Below, in pieces: positions 26,826 to 34,006 of a stretch of 64,000 nt of DNA. The notes under the pieces were generated by a model. That model was not told where the DNA came from, ran no database searches, and saw nothing but the letters and a program-made list of their open reading frames with translations. The DNA lies in NCBI GenBank assembly GCA_934376955.1, contig CAKRPJ010000002.1:61456-125455 (forward strand), given 5' to 3'. Made by a program: the position numbers and the translations under genes. The first letter of the stretch is position 1; each line of letters opens with the position of its first letter. Origin of the DNA: CAKRPJ01 sp934376955. GTDB lineage: Bacteria > Bacillota > Clostridia > Lachnospirales > Lachnospiraceae.

Positions 26826-27981
26826 CAGAGACAGACAGGAGACGGACATACTATCAGAACTTCTCTCAGGTATAAAAAAGCCGGATATCCGGGCAATGGA
26901 GCAGGCAAAATTGAGATGGAATTCCGTGGCAAAGCCCATCGGCAGCCTGGGGATTCTCGAGGAGGACATTATTAAGATCGCAGGAATGCGGCAGAGCAGC
27001 AAAGATGTTTCTGTCGAAAAAAGTGCTTTAGTCGTTTTCTGTGCCGATCATGATGTCGTTAAAGAAGGGGTGACCCAGACCGGACAGGAGGTAACCCGCA
27101 TCGTTGCGGAAAACCTGACGAAAAATATGACCTCAGTTACGATCATGTGCGGTGTTTCCGGCACAGATGTATTTCCGATCGACATCGGGATGAAGGGGGA
27201 AACTCCTCCGGAAAAGGAATTTGCACCCGGCATCCTTTTAAACAGAAAGATCGCCTGTGGCAGCAGAAACATCGTGAAGGAGGCGGCCATGTCAGAGGAG
27301 GAATGTATAAATGCACTGTCAGCCGGGATCAGCCTTGTGGGTGATCTGAAGAAAAATGGCTACGAGATCGTTCTTACCGGTGAGATGGGGATCGGAAATA
27401 CAACGCCCAGCAGTGCCCTTGCCGCAGTGCTGATGAATCGAGATCCACGTGAACTTACAGGACGCGGGGCCGGATTATCGGATGAGGGGCTTTCGATAAA
27501 GCAGCAGGCAGTAGCGCATGCGGTAGAAAGATTTTATAAGGCACATCCTTTCTTTCAGGGTATGGACTGGACAAAGGAGGATCCCAAAGCCGCTCTTACC
27601 CTTCTCTCCGAGCTTGGAGGCTTCGATATTGCCGGAATGACAGGCTGCTTTCTCGGTGCGGCCATACACAGGATCCCTGTTGTGATCGATGGAATGATCT
27701 CTGCGGTCGCTGCACTTCTTGCGGTTTCCATGAACCATCTTGTCCGCGAATATATTCTGGCTTCTCATGTATCGCAAGAGCCGGCAGGACAGGAGCTCTT
27801 AAATGCGATCGGCTTAAAGGCCCCGCTTCACTGCGGCATGCGGCTCGGTGAAGGCAGCGGTGCAGCAGCCTTTCTTCCGATCCTTAAGATGGGCTCTCGT
27901 GTATACAAAGAGATGGGAACCTTTGAGGATATTTCGGTGGAGAGCTATGTGGATTACGAAGCAGGAGGAAACAGATCATGA
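26815..27981 (+). CDS. cobT: Nicotinate-nucleotide-dimethylbenzimidazole phosphoribosyltransferase CobT
   Basis: CobT activates the lower ligand base to its alpha-ribotide for attachment to the corrinoid. The 388-residue protein shows KPIGSLGILEEDIIKIAGM, FCADHDVVKEGVTQTGQEVT, GEMGIGNTTPSSAL, GRGAGLSDEG and the catalytic-glutamate region LRLGEGSGAAAFLPIL-like near the C-terminus. It overlaps cobS in ATGA. Its lower-ligand preference cannot be read from the sequence; no bluB or bza gene is recognised nearby. Confidence 0.96.
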   Translation: MRDNRDRQETDILSELLSGIKKPDIRAMEQAKLRWNSVAKPIGSLGILEEDIIKIAGMRQSSKDVSVEKSALVVFCADHDVVKEGVTQTGQEVTRIVAENLTKNMTSVTIMCGVSGTDVFPIDIGMKGETPPEKEFAPGILLNRKIACGSRNIVKEAAMSEEECINALSAGISLVGDLKKNGYEIVLTGEMGIGNTTPSSALAAVLMNRDPRELTGRGAGLSDEGLSIKQQAVAHAVERFYKAHPFFQGMDWTKEDPKAALTLLSELGGFDIAGMTGCFLGAAIHRIPVVIDGMISAVAALLAVSMNHLVREYILASHVSQEPAGQELLNAIGLKAPLHCGMRLGEGSGAAAFLPILKMGSRVYKEMGTFEDISVESYVDYEAGGNRS

Positions 27982-28730
27982 GGGCTATGCTTATCGCATT
28001 TTCCATTTATTCAAGGATCCCCATGCCATCCTTTATCTGGGAAGAAAAGGACAGAAAAAGAGCGCTCTGTTTTTTTCCGCTGATCGGAGCCGTGATCGGA
28101 GCCGTGTTTATCGGTGTATTTAAGCTTTTTGACCATATCGGTGCAGGTATCGTGATCCGTGCCGCAGTTATGACCTATGTTCCTGTCTTAGTAACGGGCG
28201 GGATCCATGTAGACGGCTTTCTTGACACCTGTGATGCGAGAGCCTCCTATGGAGACAGGGAAAAGAAGCTTGCGATCTTAAAGGACAGTAACTCCGGAGC
28301 ATTTGCCGTCACCGGCGGTATCCTGTATTTTCTGCTGTTTTTTGCGGCCTGCACGGAGCTTACAAGCGAAGCAGCCGCAGCCTGCCCTGCCATATTCGTT
28401 ATGTCCCGCGCCTTAAGCGGATTTGGAGTTTCCATACTCCCGGAGGCACGAAAAAAAGGGATGCTGGCGGATTTGATGAAAGACGTAAAGATGAAAAATA
28501 CCGCCTGCGCTATGATCGGCTACTATATCGCGGCCCTTCTTTATTTCCTCTGCTTTTTGGGCGTTTTAAGGGCCCTTATTTTAGGCACAGCCGCTGTCCT
28601 TGTGTTCTTATACTATCGGTCTATGGCATTGCGGGAATTTGGAGGAGTGACCGGAGATCTTTCCGGCTATTTTCTTGCACTCTGCGAGCTCACCTTATTT
28701 CTTGTAGCAGCCTTTCTAAAGTATTTGTAG
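27978..28730 (+). CDS. cobS: Adenosylcobinamide-GDP ribazoletransferase CobS
   Basis: CobS joins adenosylcobinamide-GDP and alpha-ribazole (phosphate) at the membrane, the last assembly step. The 250-residue protein has several hydrophobic segments and the metal-binding motif GGIHVDGFLDTCDA followed by ILKDSNSGAFAV. It is coupled to cobT by ATGA. CobU, which makes the GDP-activated substrate, is normally nearby but is not in this window. Confidence 0.94.
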   Translation: MRAMLIAFSIYSRIPMPSFIWEEKDRKRALCFFPLIGAVIGAVFIGVFKLFDHIGAGIVIRAAVMTYVPVLVTGGIHVDGFLDTCDARASYGDREKKLAILKDSNSGAFAVTGGILYFLLFFAACTELTSEAAAACPAIFVMSRALSGFGVSILPEARKKGMLADLMKDVKMKNTACAMIGYYIAALLYFLCFLGVLRALILGTAAVLVFLYYRSMALREFGGVTGDLSGYFLALCELTLFLVAAFLKYL

Positions 28731-28744
28731 ATAAAGGAGAAACA

Positions 28745-29416
28745 ATGAAGGTTTTACTGCTTCGACACGGCGAGACAGAAGGAAACCGTGAAAAAAGATA
28801 TGTGGGGAGCCGATCTGATGAGTCCATTACCGCAGAGGAAAGGATGCGATTGTATTTGGCCGGAAAGCATCCGGAAAGGTCGGCATTAAATACACTGGGG
28901 AATATAAAAACGATCTATGTAAGTCCGATGCAAAGATGTCTGGAAACAGAGCAGCAGCTCTTTTTGGCACCGGAGTTCAAGCATGCATCTGTGATACCGG
29001 TCGTCGGACTGAGGGAATGTGATTTCGGAGCATTTGAATATAAAAATTATAAGGAGCTGGATGGCTGCCCGGAATATCAGCGTTTTATTGATTCTGGAGG
29101 AACAGAGGGATTTCCGGGGGGAGAGAGCGTCACCGCGTTTAAAAAGCGGTGCAGGGACACCTTTTTACGTCTCATGAAACCCCATATTTCCGAGAAAATG
29201 AAGGATCAGAAGGAATCTTCCCAGGAAACTGTTGTATTTGTCGTTCACGGCGGAACGATCATGTCGATCATGGAAGCCTTTGCAAAGCCGGAGGCAGACT
29301 ATTACTCATGGCATGTAAAAAATGCAGCGGGATTTCTCTGCCGCGTGGAAATAGATCCGTTTCATGAGGGAGGTTTTTATCTGTCCGGTTGCGTAAAAAT
29401 GAATTTTATTGTATAA
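28745..29416 (+). CDS. cobC: Histidine phosphatase, probable alpha-ribazole phosphatase CobC
   Basis: This 223-residue phosphoglycerate mutase-like phosphatase carries the catalytic LLRHGETEGN at the start and VVFVVHGGTIMSI towards the end. The position after cobT-cobS suggests it removes the phosphate from alpha-ribazole-5'-phosphate or adenosylcobalamin phosphate. The family is broad, so the role rests on context. AAAGGAG lies before the start. The stop codon coincides with a possible internal -10 element. Confidence 0.82.
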   Translation: MKVLLLRHGETEGNREKRYVGSRSDESITAEERMRLYLAGKHPERSALNTLGNIKTIYVSPMQRCLETEQQLFLAPEFKHASVIPVVGLRECDFGAFEYKNYKELDGCPEYQRFIDSGGTEGFPGGESVTAFKKRCRDTFLRLMKPHISEKMKDQKESSQETVVFVVHGGTIMSIMEAFAKPEADYYSWHVKNAAGFLCRVEIDPFHEGGFYLSGCVKMNFIV

Positions 29417-29417
29417 T
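29389..29417 (+). promoter_or_regulatory. Candidate internal promoter at the end of cobC
   Basis: TTGCGT (29389-29394) and TATAAT (29412-29417) are 17 bases apart; the -10 overlaps the cobC stop codon. It would drive the small membrane protein, cbiB, cbiP, cbiC and the SagB-like gene separately from the upstream genes. Seen by inspection only. Confidence 0.5.
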
Positions 29418-29421
29418 TTTA

Positions 29422-29462
29422 CCGAATCAAGTAGCGAAGCGGATTGCGAATATCCGCTTGAC
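29422..29462 (+). repeat. Dispersed palindromic repeat, copy 1
   Basis: The element starts CCGAATCAAG and contains AAGCGGAT (29437-29444) and ATCCGCTT (29452-29459), a perfect eight-base inverted repeat around a seven-base loop. Bases 29428-29462 (35 bases) are identical to the complement of 63926-63960. It lies between cobC and the small membrane gene, in the leader of the candidate promoter just upstream. There is no T-run, so it is not an ordinary terminator. Confidence 0.85.
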
Positions 29463-29488
29463 CAATATTGAAAATGGAGGAAGAAAAA

Positions 29489-29782
29489 ATGATCACGATC
29501 TTCTGTATGATCCTTGGAGTTTATTTTGTATTTTACGGCATATTTCTGCTGTTTGGCTTGTTTACCCCAACGCGCTCAAGACTTTTGATCGAGGAGGATA
29601 AGATAAAGCTCTGGCAGAAAAAAGAGGGCTTAACAAAGATCCTTTGGGGTGTGGACGCAGCGCTGTTCGGAATGTACTATAGCAAGGCATTCGCCCCGAT
29701 GCTGTTTTTAGCAGGCTTTGTGGTACTTACGATCATTACGATCGCACTGACTTATAAGAATAACAGAAAATACATGGAATAA
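29489..29782 (+). CDS. Small membrane protein of unknown function in the cobalamin cluster
   Basis: This protein has 97 residues. A hydrophobic segment lies at about 2-26, a charged stretch (SRLLIEEDKIKLWQKKEG) at about 29-47, and one or two more hydrophobic segments at about 50-88, ending in a basic tail. I do not recognise the family. The ATG at 29489 follows ATGGAGGAAG; a longer frame from TTG 29468 would start before that site. It sits between cobC and cbiB with one base to cbiB, so it is probably co-translated with the membrane enzyme CbiB. A role as a CbiB/CobS partner is speculation. Confidence 0.75.
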   Translation: MITIFCMILGVYFVFYGIFLLFGLFTPTRSRLLIEEDKIKLWQKKEGLTKILWGVDAALFGMYYSKAFAPMLFLAGFVVLTIITIALTYKNNRKYME

Positions 29783-29783
29783 T

Positions 29784-30755
29784 ATGGATCGATACGAGCT
29801 TTTAATCATTATTATTGCCGGATTTTTTATGGATCAGCTCTTAGGAGATCCGGAATTTCTTTATCATCCGGTAAGGCTGATCGGCAAGCTGATCCAATTT
29901 TTGGAACGTCTTATCCGTCCGGCTGTCGGAGCGAGCGAGAGAGGTTTGATCGCCGGAGGAGCTCTATTGGCAGTTCTTGTCTGCCTGTGTACGGGAGGTG
30001 CCGCATGGACACTTCTTTTCCTCGCCCGCAGGCTCTCGCCGGTCTGCTTTTATATCGTCTCCGTCTTTACTTCCTACCAGCTTCTTGCCGTAAAGTCCTT
30101 ACGGACGGAGAGCATGAATGTTTACAGGGAGCTGAAAAAGGGAGATCTTACCGGAGCCAGAAAGGCCGTATCCAGAATTGTTGGCCGGGATACCGAGAGG
30201 CTCGATATGGAGGGCGTTACAAAAGCGGCAGTGGAAACGGTGGCAGAAAATACTTCGGATGGTGTGATCGCACCGTTTTTTTATCTTGCGATCGGCGGAC
30301 CGATCCTTGGCTGGGTATATAAGGCGGTGAATACAATGGATTCCATGATCGCCTATAAGAATGACCGGTATCTTTATTTTGGTCGTGCAGCGGCGAAGCT
30401 GGATGATATTATGAATTTCATCCCGGCAAGGCTGTCGGCAGTTTTCATGATTGCGGCCGCCTATCTTTTCGGAATGGATGGAAAGCAGGCAGGGAGGATC
30501 TTTTTAAGAGACCGTTTTAATCATGCCAGCCCAAATTCGGCTCAGACAGAATCTGTGTGCGCCGGAGCCCTCGGAGTGCAGCTTGCCGGAGATGCCTGGT
30601 ACTTTGGGAAGCGTTACGAAAAAAAGACGATCGGAGACAGAAATAGGGCTGTGGAGCCCGAGGATATACGGCGCGCCAACCGCCTTCTGTATGGTACTGC
30701 ATATCTTATGCTGGCTGCCGTGATCTGCTTTGAGATCGCACTGGCTGTATTTTAA
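29784..30755 (+). CDS. cbiB: Adenosylcobinamide-phosphate synthase CbiB
   Basis: CbiB attaches aminopropanol (phosphate) to adenosylcobyric acid in the membrane. The 323-residue protein shows FFMDQLLGDPEFLYHPVRLIG at the start, then RDTERLDMEGVTKAAVETVAENTSDGVIAPFFY, YKAVNTMDSMIAYKND and DRFNHASPNSAQTES, with several hydrophobic helices. It directly follows the small membrane protein gene and precedes cbiP. The decarboxylase CobD that makes aminopropanol phosphate is not found in the window. Confidence 0.95.
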   Translation: MDRYELLIIIIAGFFMDQLLGDPEFLYHPVRLIGKLIQFLERLIRPAVGASERGLIAGGALLAVLVCLCTGGAAWTLLFLARRLSPVCFYIVSVFTSYQLLAVKSLRTESMNVYRELKKGDLTGARKAVSRIVGRDTERLDMEGVTKAAVETVAENTSDGVIAPFFYLAIGGPILGWVYKAVNTMDSMIAYKNDRYLYFGRAAAKLDDIMNFIPARLSAVFMIAAAYLFGMDGKQAGRIFLRDRFNHASPNSAQTESVCAGALGVQLAGDAWYFGKRYEKKTIGDRNRAVEPEDIRRANRLLYGTAYLMLAAVICFEIALAVF

Positions 30756-30770
30756 GTAGGGAGAGATAAC

Positions 30771-32315
30771 ATGGCGAAGGTCATTATGGTACAGGGAACA
30801 ATGTCGAACGCGGGAAAGAGCCTTCTGGTGGCCGGTTTATGCCGTATCTTTAAGCAGGACGGATTTTCCGCAGCACCCTTTAAGTCCCAGAATATGGCTC
30901 TCAACTCTTATATAACGGATGATGGATTGGAGATGGGCAGGGCACAGGTCATGCAGGCAGAGGCTGCCGGTATTGCGCCGGAAACGGCCATGAACCCGAT
31001 TCTTTTAAAGCCGGTTTCCAGCATGGGCTCCCAGCTGATCGTAAATGGTATAGTCAGAGGAAACTATCCGGCGGTGGAATACTTTAAAATGAAGCGATCC
31101 TTGATCCCGGATATCCTGTCTGCCTATAACCATCTTGCAGAGCGTTTTGATATCCTTGTTGTGGAGGGAGCCGGCAGCCCGGCGGAGATCAATCTGCGGG
31201 AGAATGATATCGTAAATATGGGACTTGCCGAATTGATCGATGCCCCGGTGCTTCTTGCGGGAGATATTGACCGAGGCGGAGTTTTTGCACAGCTATTCGG
31301 AACTGCTGCCCTTCTTAAGAAGGAGGAGAGAGAGCGGATTCGTGCCTTCATCATCAACAAGTTCCGCGGCGACAAGGAGATTTTAAAGCCGGGTCTTTCC
31401 ATGCTGTATGAGCGCTGTCCGATCCCGGTTGCCGGAGTTGTTCCCTATATGGATATCGATATCGATGACGAGGACAGTCTCTCCGAAAGGCTCAACGCCG
31501 GAAAAAACGGTGCCTCCGATAAGGAAGGCCGGGCGGCATTTGCAAGGATCGCGATCATCAAGCTCCCGAGAATATCTAATTTTACGGATTTTAATGTACT
31601 GGAACGTCTTCCCGGGATTTCCGTCAGGTATGTGACAAGACCGGGAGACCTAAAGGATGCCGATATGATCCTGCTGCCGGGGACAAAGAATACGATGGGA
31701 GATCTAAAATGGCTGAGAGCTTCCGGTCTTGAGGCGATGATACTCCGAAGATATGCGGAGGGCGCATTTGTTTTCGGAGTGTGCGGCGGCTATCAGATGC
31801 TGGGGGAAGCACTCAAAGATCCGTATCAGGTGGAGGAAGGCGGCAGCATGTCCGGGATCGGACTTTTGCCGGTAAAAACGGTGTTTGCCCAGGATAAAAC
31901 ACGTACCCGCGTTGAGGGATCTACGGATCACTTTGGCGGAAAGGATGCGAAGCTGTTTGGATATGAGATCCACATGGGGGAAACAGTTCGTTTCGGCGGA
32001 AAGCCGTTTTCAAAGATCAAGGAGGTTGTCGGAACCCATCTGCCAAAGGAGGATGGCTGTGTTTACGATCATGCTGCCGGTACGTATATCCACGGCGTAT
32101 TCGATTCAGAGGAGCTTTTAAGAAGCTTATGGCAATTCTTGGCTTCAGAAAAAAAGGTTGGGAGAAGCTGGGAGGAAGAACAAAATACAGACAGCTTTTC
32201 TTTAAAGGCATATAAGGAGGCACAGTATGATAAGCTTGCCGACTGCTTGCGGAATAATCTTGACATGAAGCTGATCTACCGCATATTAAACCGGGAGGAC
32301 AGGGGGAGATCATGA
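30771..32315 (+). CDS. cbiP: Adenosylcobyric acid synthase CbiP
   Basis: CbiP (CobQ) amidates side chains b, d, e and g of adenosylcobyrinate diamide. The 514-residue protein has the ATPase loop QGTMSNAGKSLLVAGL near residue 8, SQNMALNSYIT, EGAGSPAEINLRENDIVNM and DIDRGGVFAQ. A C-terminal glutamine amidotransferase domain follows, with VCGGYQMLG and YIHGVFD. GGGAGAG lies before the start, and the stop overlaps cbiC in ATGA. CbiP needs adenosylated substrate, but no adenosyltransferase gene is in this window. Confidence 0.96.
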   Translation: MAKVIMVQGTMSNAGKSLLVAGLCRIFKQDGFSAAPFKSQNMALNSYITDDGLEMGRAQVMQAEAAGIAPETAMNPILLKPVSSMGSQLIVNGIVRGNYPAVEYFKMKRSLIPDILSAYNHLAERFDILVVEGAGSPAEINLRENDIVNMGLAELIDAPVLLAGDIDRGGVFAQLFGTAALLKKEERERIRAFIINKFRGDKEILKPGLSMLYERCPIPVAGVVPYMDIDIDDEDSLSERLNAGKNGASDKEGRAAFARIAIIKLPRISNFTDFNVLERLPGISVRYVTRPGDLKDADMILLPGTKNTMGDLKWLRASGLEAMILRRYAEGAFVFGVCGGYQMLGEALKDPYQVEEGGSMSGIGLLPVKTVFAQDKTRTRVEGSTDHFGGKDAKLFGYEIHMGETVRFGGKPFSKIKEVVGTHLPKEDGCVYDHAAGTYIHGVFDSEELLRSLWQFLASEKKVGRSWEEEQNTDSFSLKAYKEAQYDKLADCLRNNLDMKLIYRILNREDRGRS

Positions 32316-32995
32316 TGGACTGGACAGAAAAGCTTATGAAAGAAACGGGCATTCGTTTTCTGACAACGGAGCCTTCTAAAATTGAGCAGCAGAGCTTTTC
32401 CATGATAAAAAGTGAGCTCGGTGAAGATTTTGTCAGAAGCTGTCCGGAGGATAAGCTGGCGGTACTTTGCAGAGTTATACACACAACAGCAGATTTTTCC
32501 TATAAAGAGAATCTGTATTTTTCGGAAAATGTTATGGAGGCGGCTAAAGGCGCAATCCTTAACGGTGTGCCGATCATCACGGATACGACAATGGCAATGT
32601 CCGGCATCAATAAGCGTGCCGCAAAGAAATTCGGGATCTCAGTAAACTGCTTTATCGGCGACGAGGACGTCAGAAACGATGCCGCCAATACAGGCTTTAC
32701 AAGATCTGCCGTCAGCGTCGAGAAGGCATCGAGATCGTATCCCGAATGTATCTATGTCGTCGGAAATGCGCCGACAGCCCTGATGCGGCTCTACGAATTG
32801 ATCTGCGAGGAAAAGATCAGACCTCGCTTGATTATCGGAGTTCCCGTTGGCTTTGTAAATGTAGTGGAGGCGAAGGAGCTGATCTTAAGAACAGATGTTC
32901 CCTGTATTGTTGCTCGGGGAAGAAAGGGTGGGAGCAATGTAGCCGCTGCGATCTGCAACGCCCTGCTCTATATGGTGGAGAGAGACTTAGGATAG
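32312..32995 (+). CDS. cbiC: Cobalt-precorrin-8 methylmutase CbiC
   Basis: CbiC moves the methyl group from C11 to C12, giving cobyrinate. The catalytic histidine is in RVIHTTADF, and GVPIITDTTMAMSGI, NAPTALMRL, GVPVGFVNVVEAK and ARGRKGGSNVAAA are typical; 227 residues is normal. The start overlaps cbiP by four bases (an ATG three bases later is also possible). Its position near the end of the cluster, far from cbiT, shows that gene order here does not follow pathway order. Confidence 0.95.
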   Translation: MMDWTEKLMKETGIRFLTTEPSKIEQQSFSMIKSELGEDFVRSCPEDKLAVLCRVIHTTADFSYKENLYFSENVMEAAKGAILNGVPIITDTTMAMSGINKRAAKKFGISVNCFIGDEDVRNDAANTGFTRSAVSVEKASRSYPECIYVVGNAPTALMRLYELICEEKIRPRLIIGVPVGFVNVVEAKELILRTDVPCIVARGRKGGSNVAAAICNALLYMVERDLG

Positions 32996-33039
32996 CTAAA
33001 TCATAATAAATATTTAAAAAGAAAAGGATGGGTATTGCG

Positions 33040-33855
33040 ATGACTGAAAAAGAGAGAAATGAACGTATTCTTAAGAGCAGAGAAACGATTCGCTGGTCGG
33101 GGGAGGAATTTGATTCGGATCAGAAGCTTCTGCGTCCGCAGCCTCCGCTTACAAAGGCGGCCGTCAGTGATGTGATCATCAGCCTTCCAAGGAACTTTGA
33201 GGATCTGAACATGAAACAGGATTTTGTGAAGATCATCAACGACAGAAGAAGCAACCGGGTGTTTACAGACGGAGATATAGATCTGCTGACTCTGTCCTTT
33301 CTTTTATGGTCAACACAGGGGGTAAAGGGGATCCGCGGCAATAATTACGCAACACTCCGTACCGTGCCGAGCGCCGGTGCCAGACATCCGATGGAAACGT
33401 ATCTTTACATTCGTAAGGTGGATGGATTAAAGTCCGGACTGTACCACTATCTCCCGTTGGAGCACAGCATCGAGCTGTTATCCGAAATCGATATCAACGA
33501 TGCCGCTTTTCTTGACCGCGTGACCCACTCTGTCTGCGGACAGAAATGGGTGCAGAAGGCCAGTGTTATTTTCTATTACAGCCTCGTTTTGTATCGGGGA
33601 GAGTGGAGATACGGCTTTAATTCTCACAGAGTCATGATGATCGATGCCGGCCATGTGGTTGAAAATCTGTATCTTTCCTGCAGCGCCCTTGGTCTTGGCA
33701 CATGTGCGATCGCAGCTCTTGACACAGACACAGCCTCCGGAATATTCGGCCTCGACGGTGTTGAGGAGGAGATGTTCTACTGTGCCCCGGTGGGTACTAT
33801 TTCCTCAGAAAATGAAGATAAGGAACAGGGCTTTTACGCGTTCCTCAAAAAGTAA
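33040..33855 (+). CDS. SagB/ThcOx-type nitroreductase family oxidoreductase
   Basis: This FMN-dependent oxidoreductase of about 271 residues shows INDRRSNRVFTDGDIDLLTLSFLLW, then TVPSAGARHPMETYLYI and GLYHYLP. Those are features of the SagB-type dehydrogenase branch that oxidises azoline rings in peptide toxins. No precursor peptide, cyclodehydratase (SagC/D) or transporter is nearby, so a toxin pathway is unlikely. I chose ATG 33040, with AAGGATGGG seven bases upstream, over ATG 33028. It follows cbiC by 44 AT-rich bases and is the last gene before a terminator, so a redox task tied to corrinoids is possible but unproven. It is not BluB-like in its visible motifs. Confidence 0.8.
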   Translation: MTEKERNERILKSRETIRWSGEEFDSDQKLLRPQPPLTKAAVSDVIISLPRNFEDLNMKQDFVKIINDRRSNRVFTDGDIDLLTLSFLLWSTQGVKGIRGNNYATLRTVPSAGARHPMETYLYIRKVDGLKSGLYHYLPLEHSIELLSEIDINDAAFLDRVTHSVCGQKWVQKASVIFYYSLVLYRGEWRYGFNSHRVMMIDAGHVVENLYLSCSALGLGTCAIAALDTDTASGIFGLDGVEEEMFYCAPVGTISSENEDKEQGFYAFLKK

Positions 33856-33871
33856 AACAGACTCAAAAAAT

Positions 33872-33903
33872 GATACAGACAAAAAGCGATACAGACAAAA
33901 AGA
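33872..33903 (+). repeat. Two-unit 16-base tandem repeat
   Basis: GATACAGACAAAAAG plus one base occurs twice in a row (33872-33887 and 33888-33903), running into the following terminator stem. It is short and may be replication slippage. Confidence 0.8.
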
Positions 33904-33937
33904 CCGCAGGTTGACAAAAAATGTCGCCTGCGGTCTT
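33897..33937 (-). terminator. Rho-independent terminator of rqcH (minus strand)
   Basis: AAGACCGCAGG (33900-33910) pairs with CCTGCGGTCTT (33927-33937), an 11-pair stem with an inner GACA/TGTC pairing. On the minus strand the stem is followed by TTTTTG, fitting the end of rqcH. On the plus strand the tail is poor (TCGTG), though the strong stem may also slow transcripts from the SagB-like gene. Confidence 0.8.
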
Positions 33938-33953
33938 CGTGCAAGTCCCCACC

Positions 33954-34006
33954 CACTGCTTATTGCTTTTCGCAATTGAAGCAGGGAACTTACTTGATTC
34001 GGTTAA
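33954..34006 (-). repeat. Divergent relative of the dispersed palindromic repeat
   Basis: Read on the minus strand, the element begins TAACCGAATCAAGTA, like copies 1 and 2. It then continues into a different hairpin: CTGCTT and AATTGC pair with GCAAT and AAGCAG around a GAAAA loop (complement of 33956-33984). The head overlaps the rqcH stop codon. It suggests a conserved head joined to variable hairpins. Confidence 0.55.

Noticed and set aside
33040..33855. Thiazole/oxazole-modified peptide toxin locus based on the SagB-like protein
   Set aside because: No cyclodehydratase, scaffold, precursor peptide or exporter is found on either side.
33856..34002. Short CRISPR-like repeat array from the 16-base tandem units
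   Set aside because: Only two units, adjacent without spacers, and no cas genes in the window.
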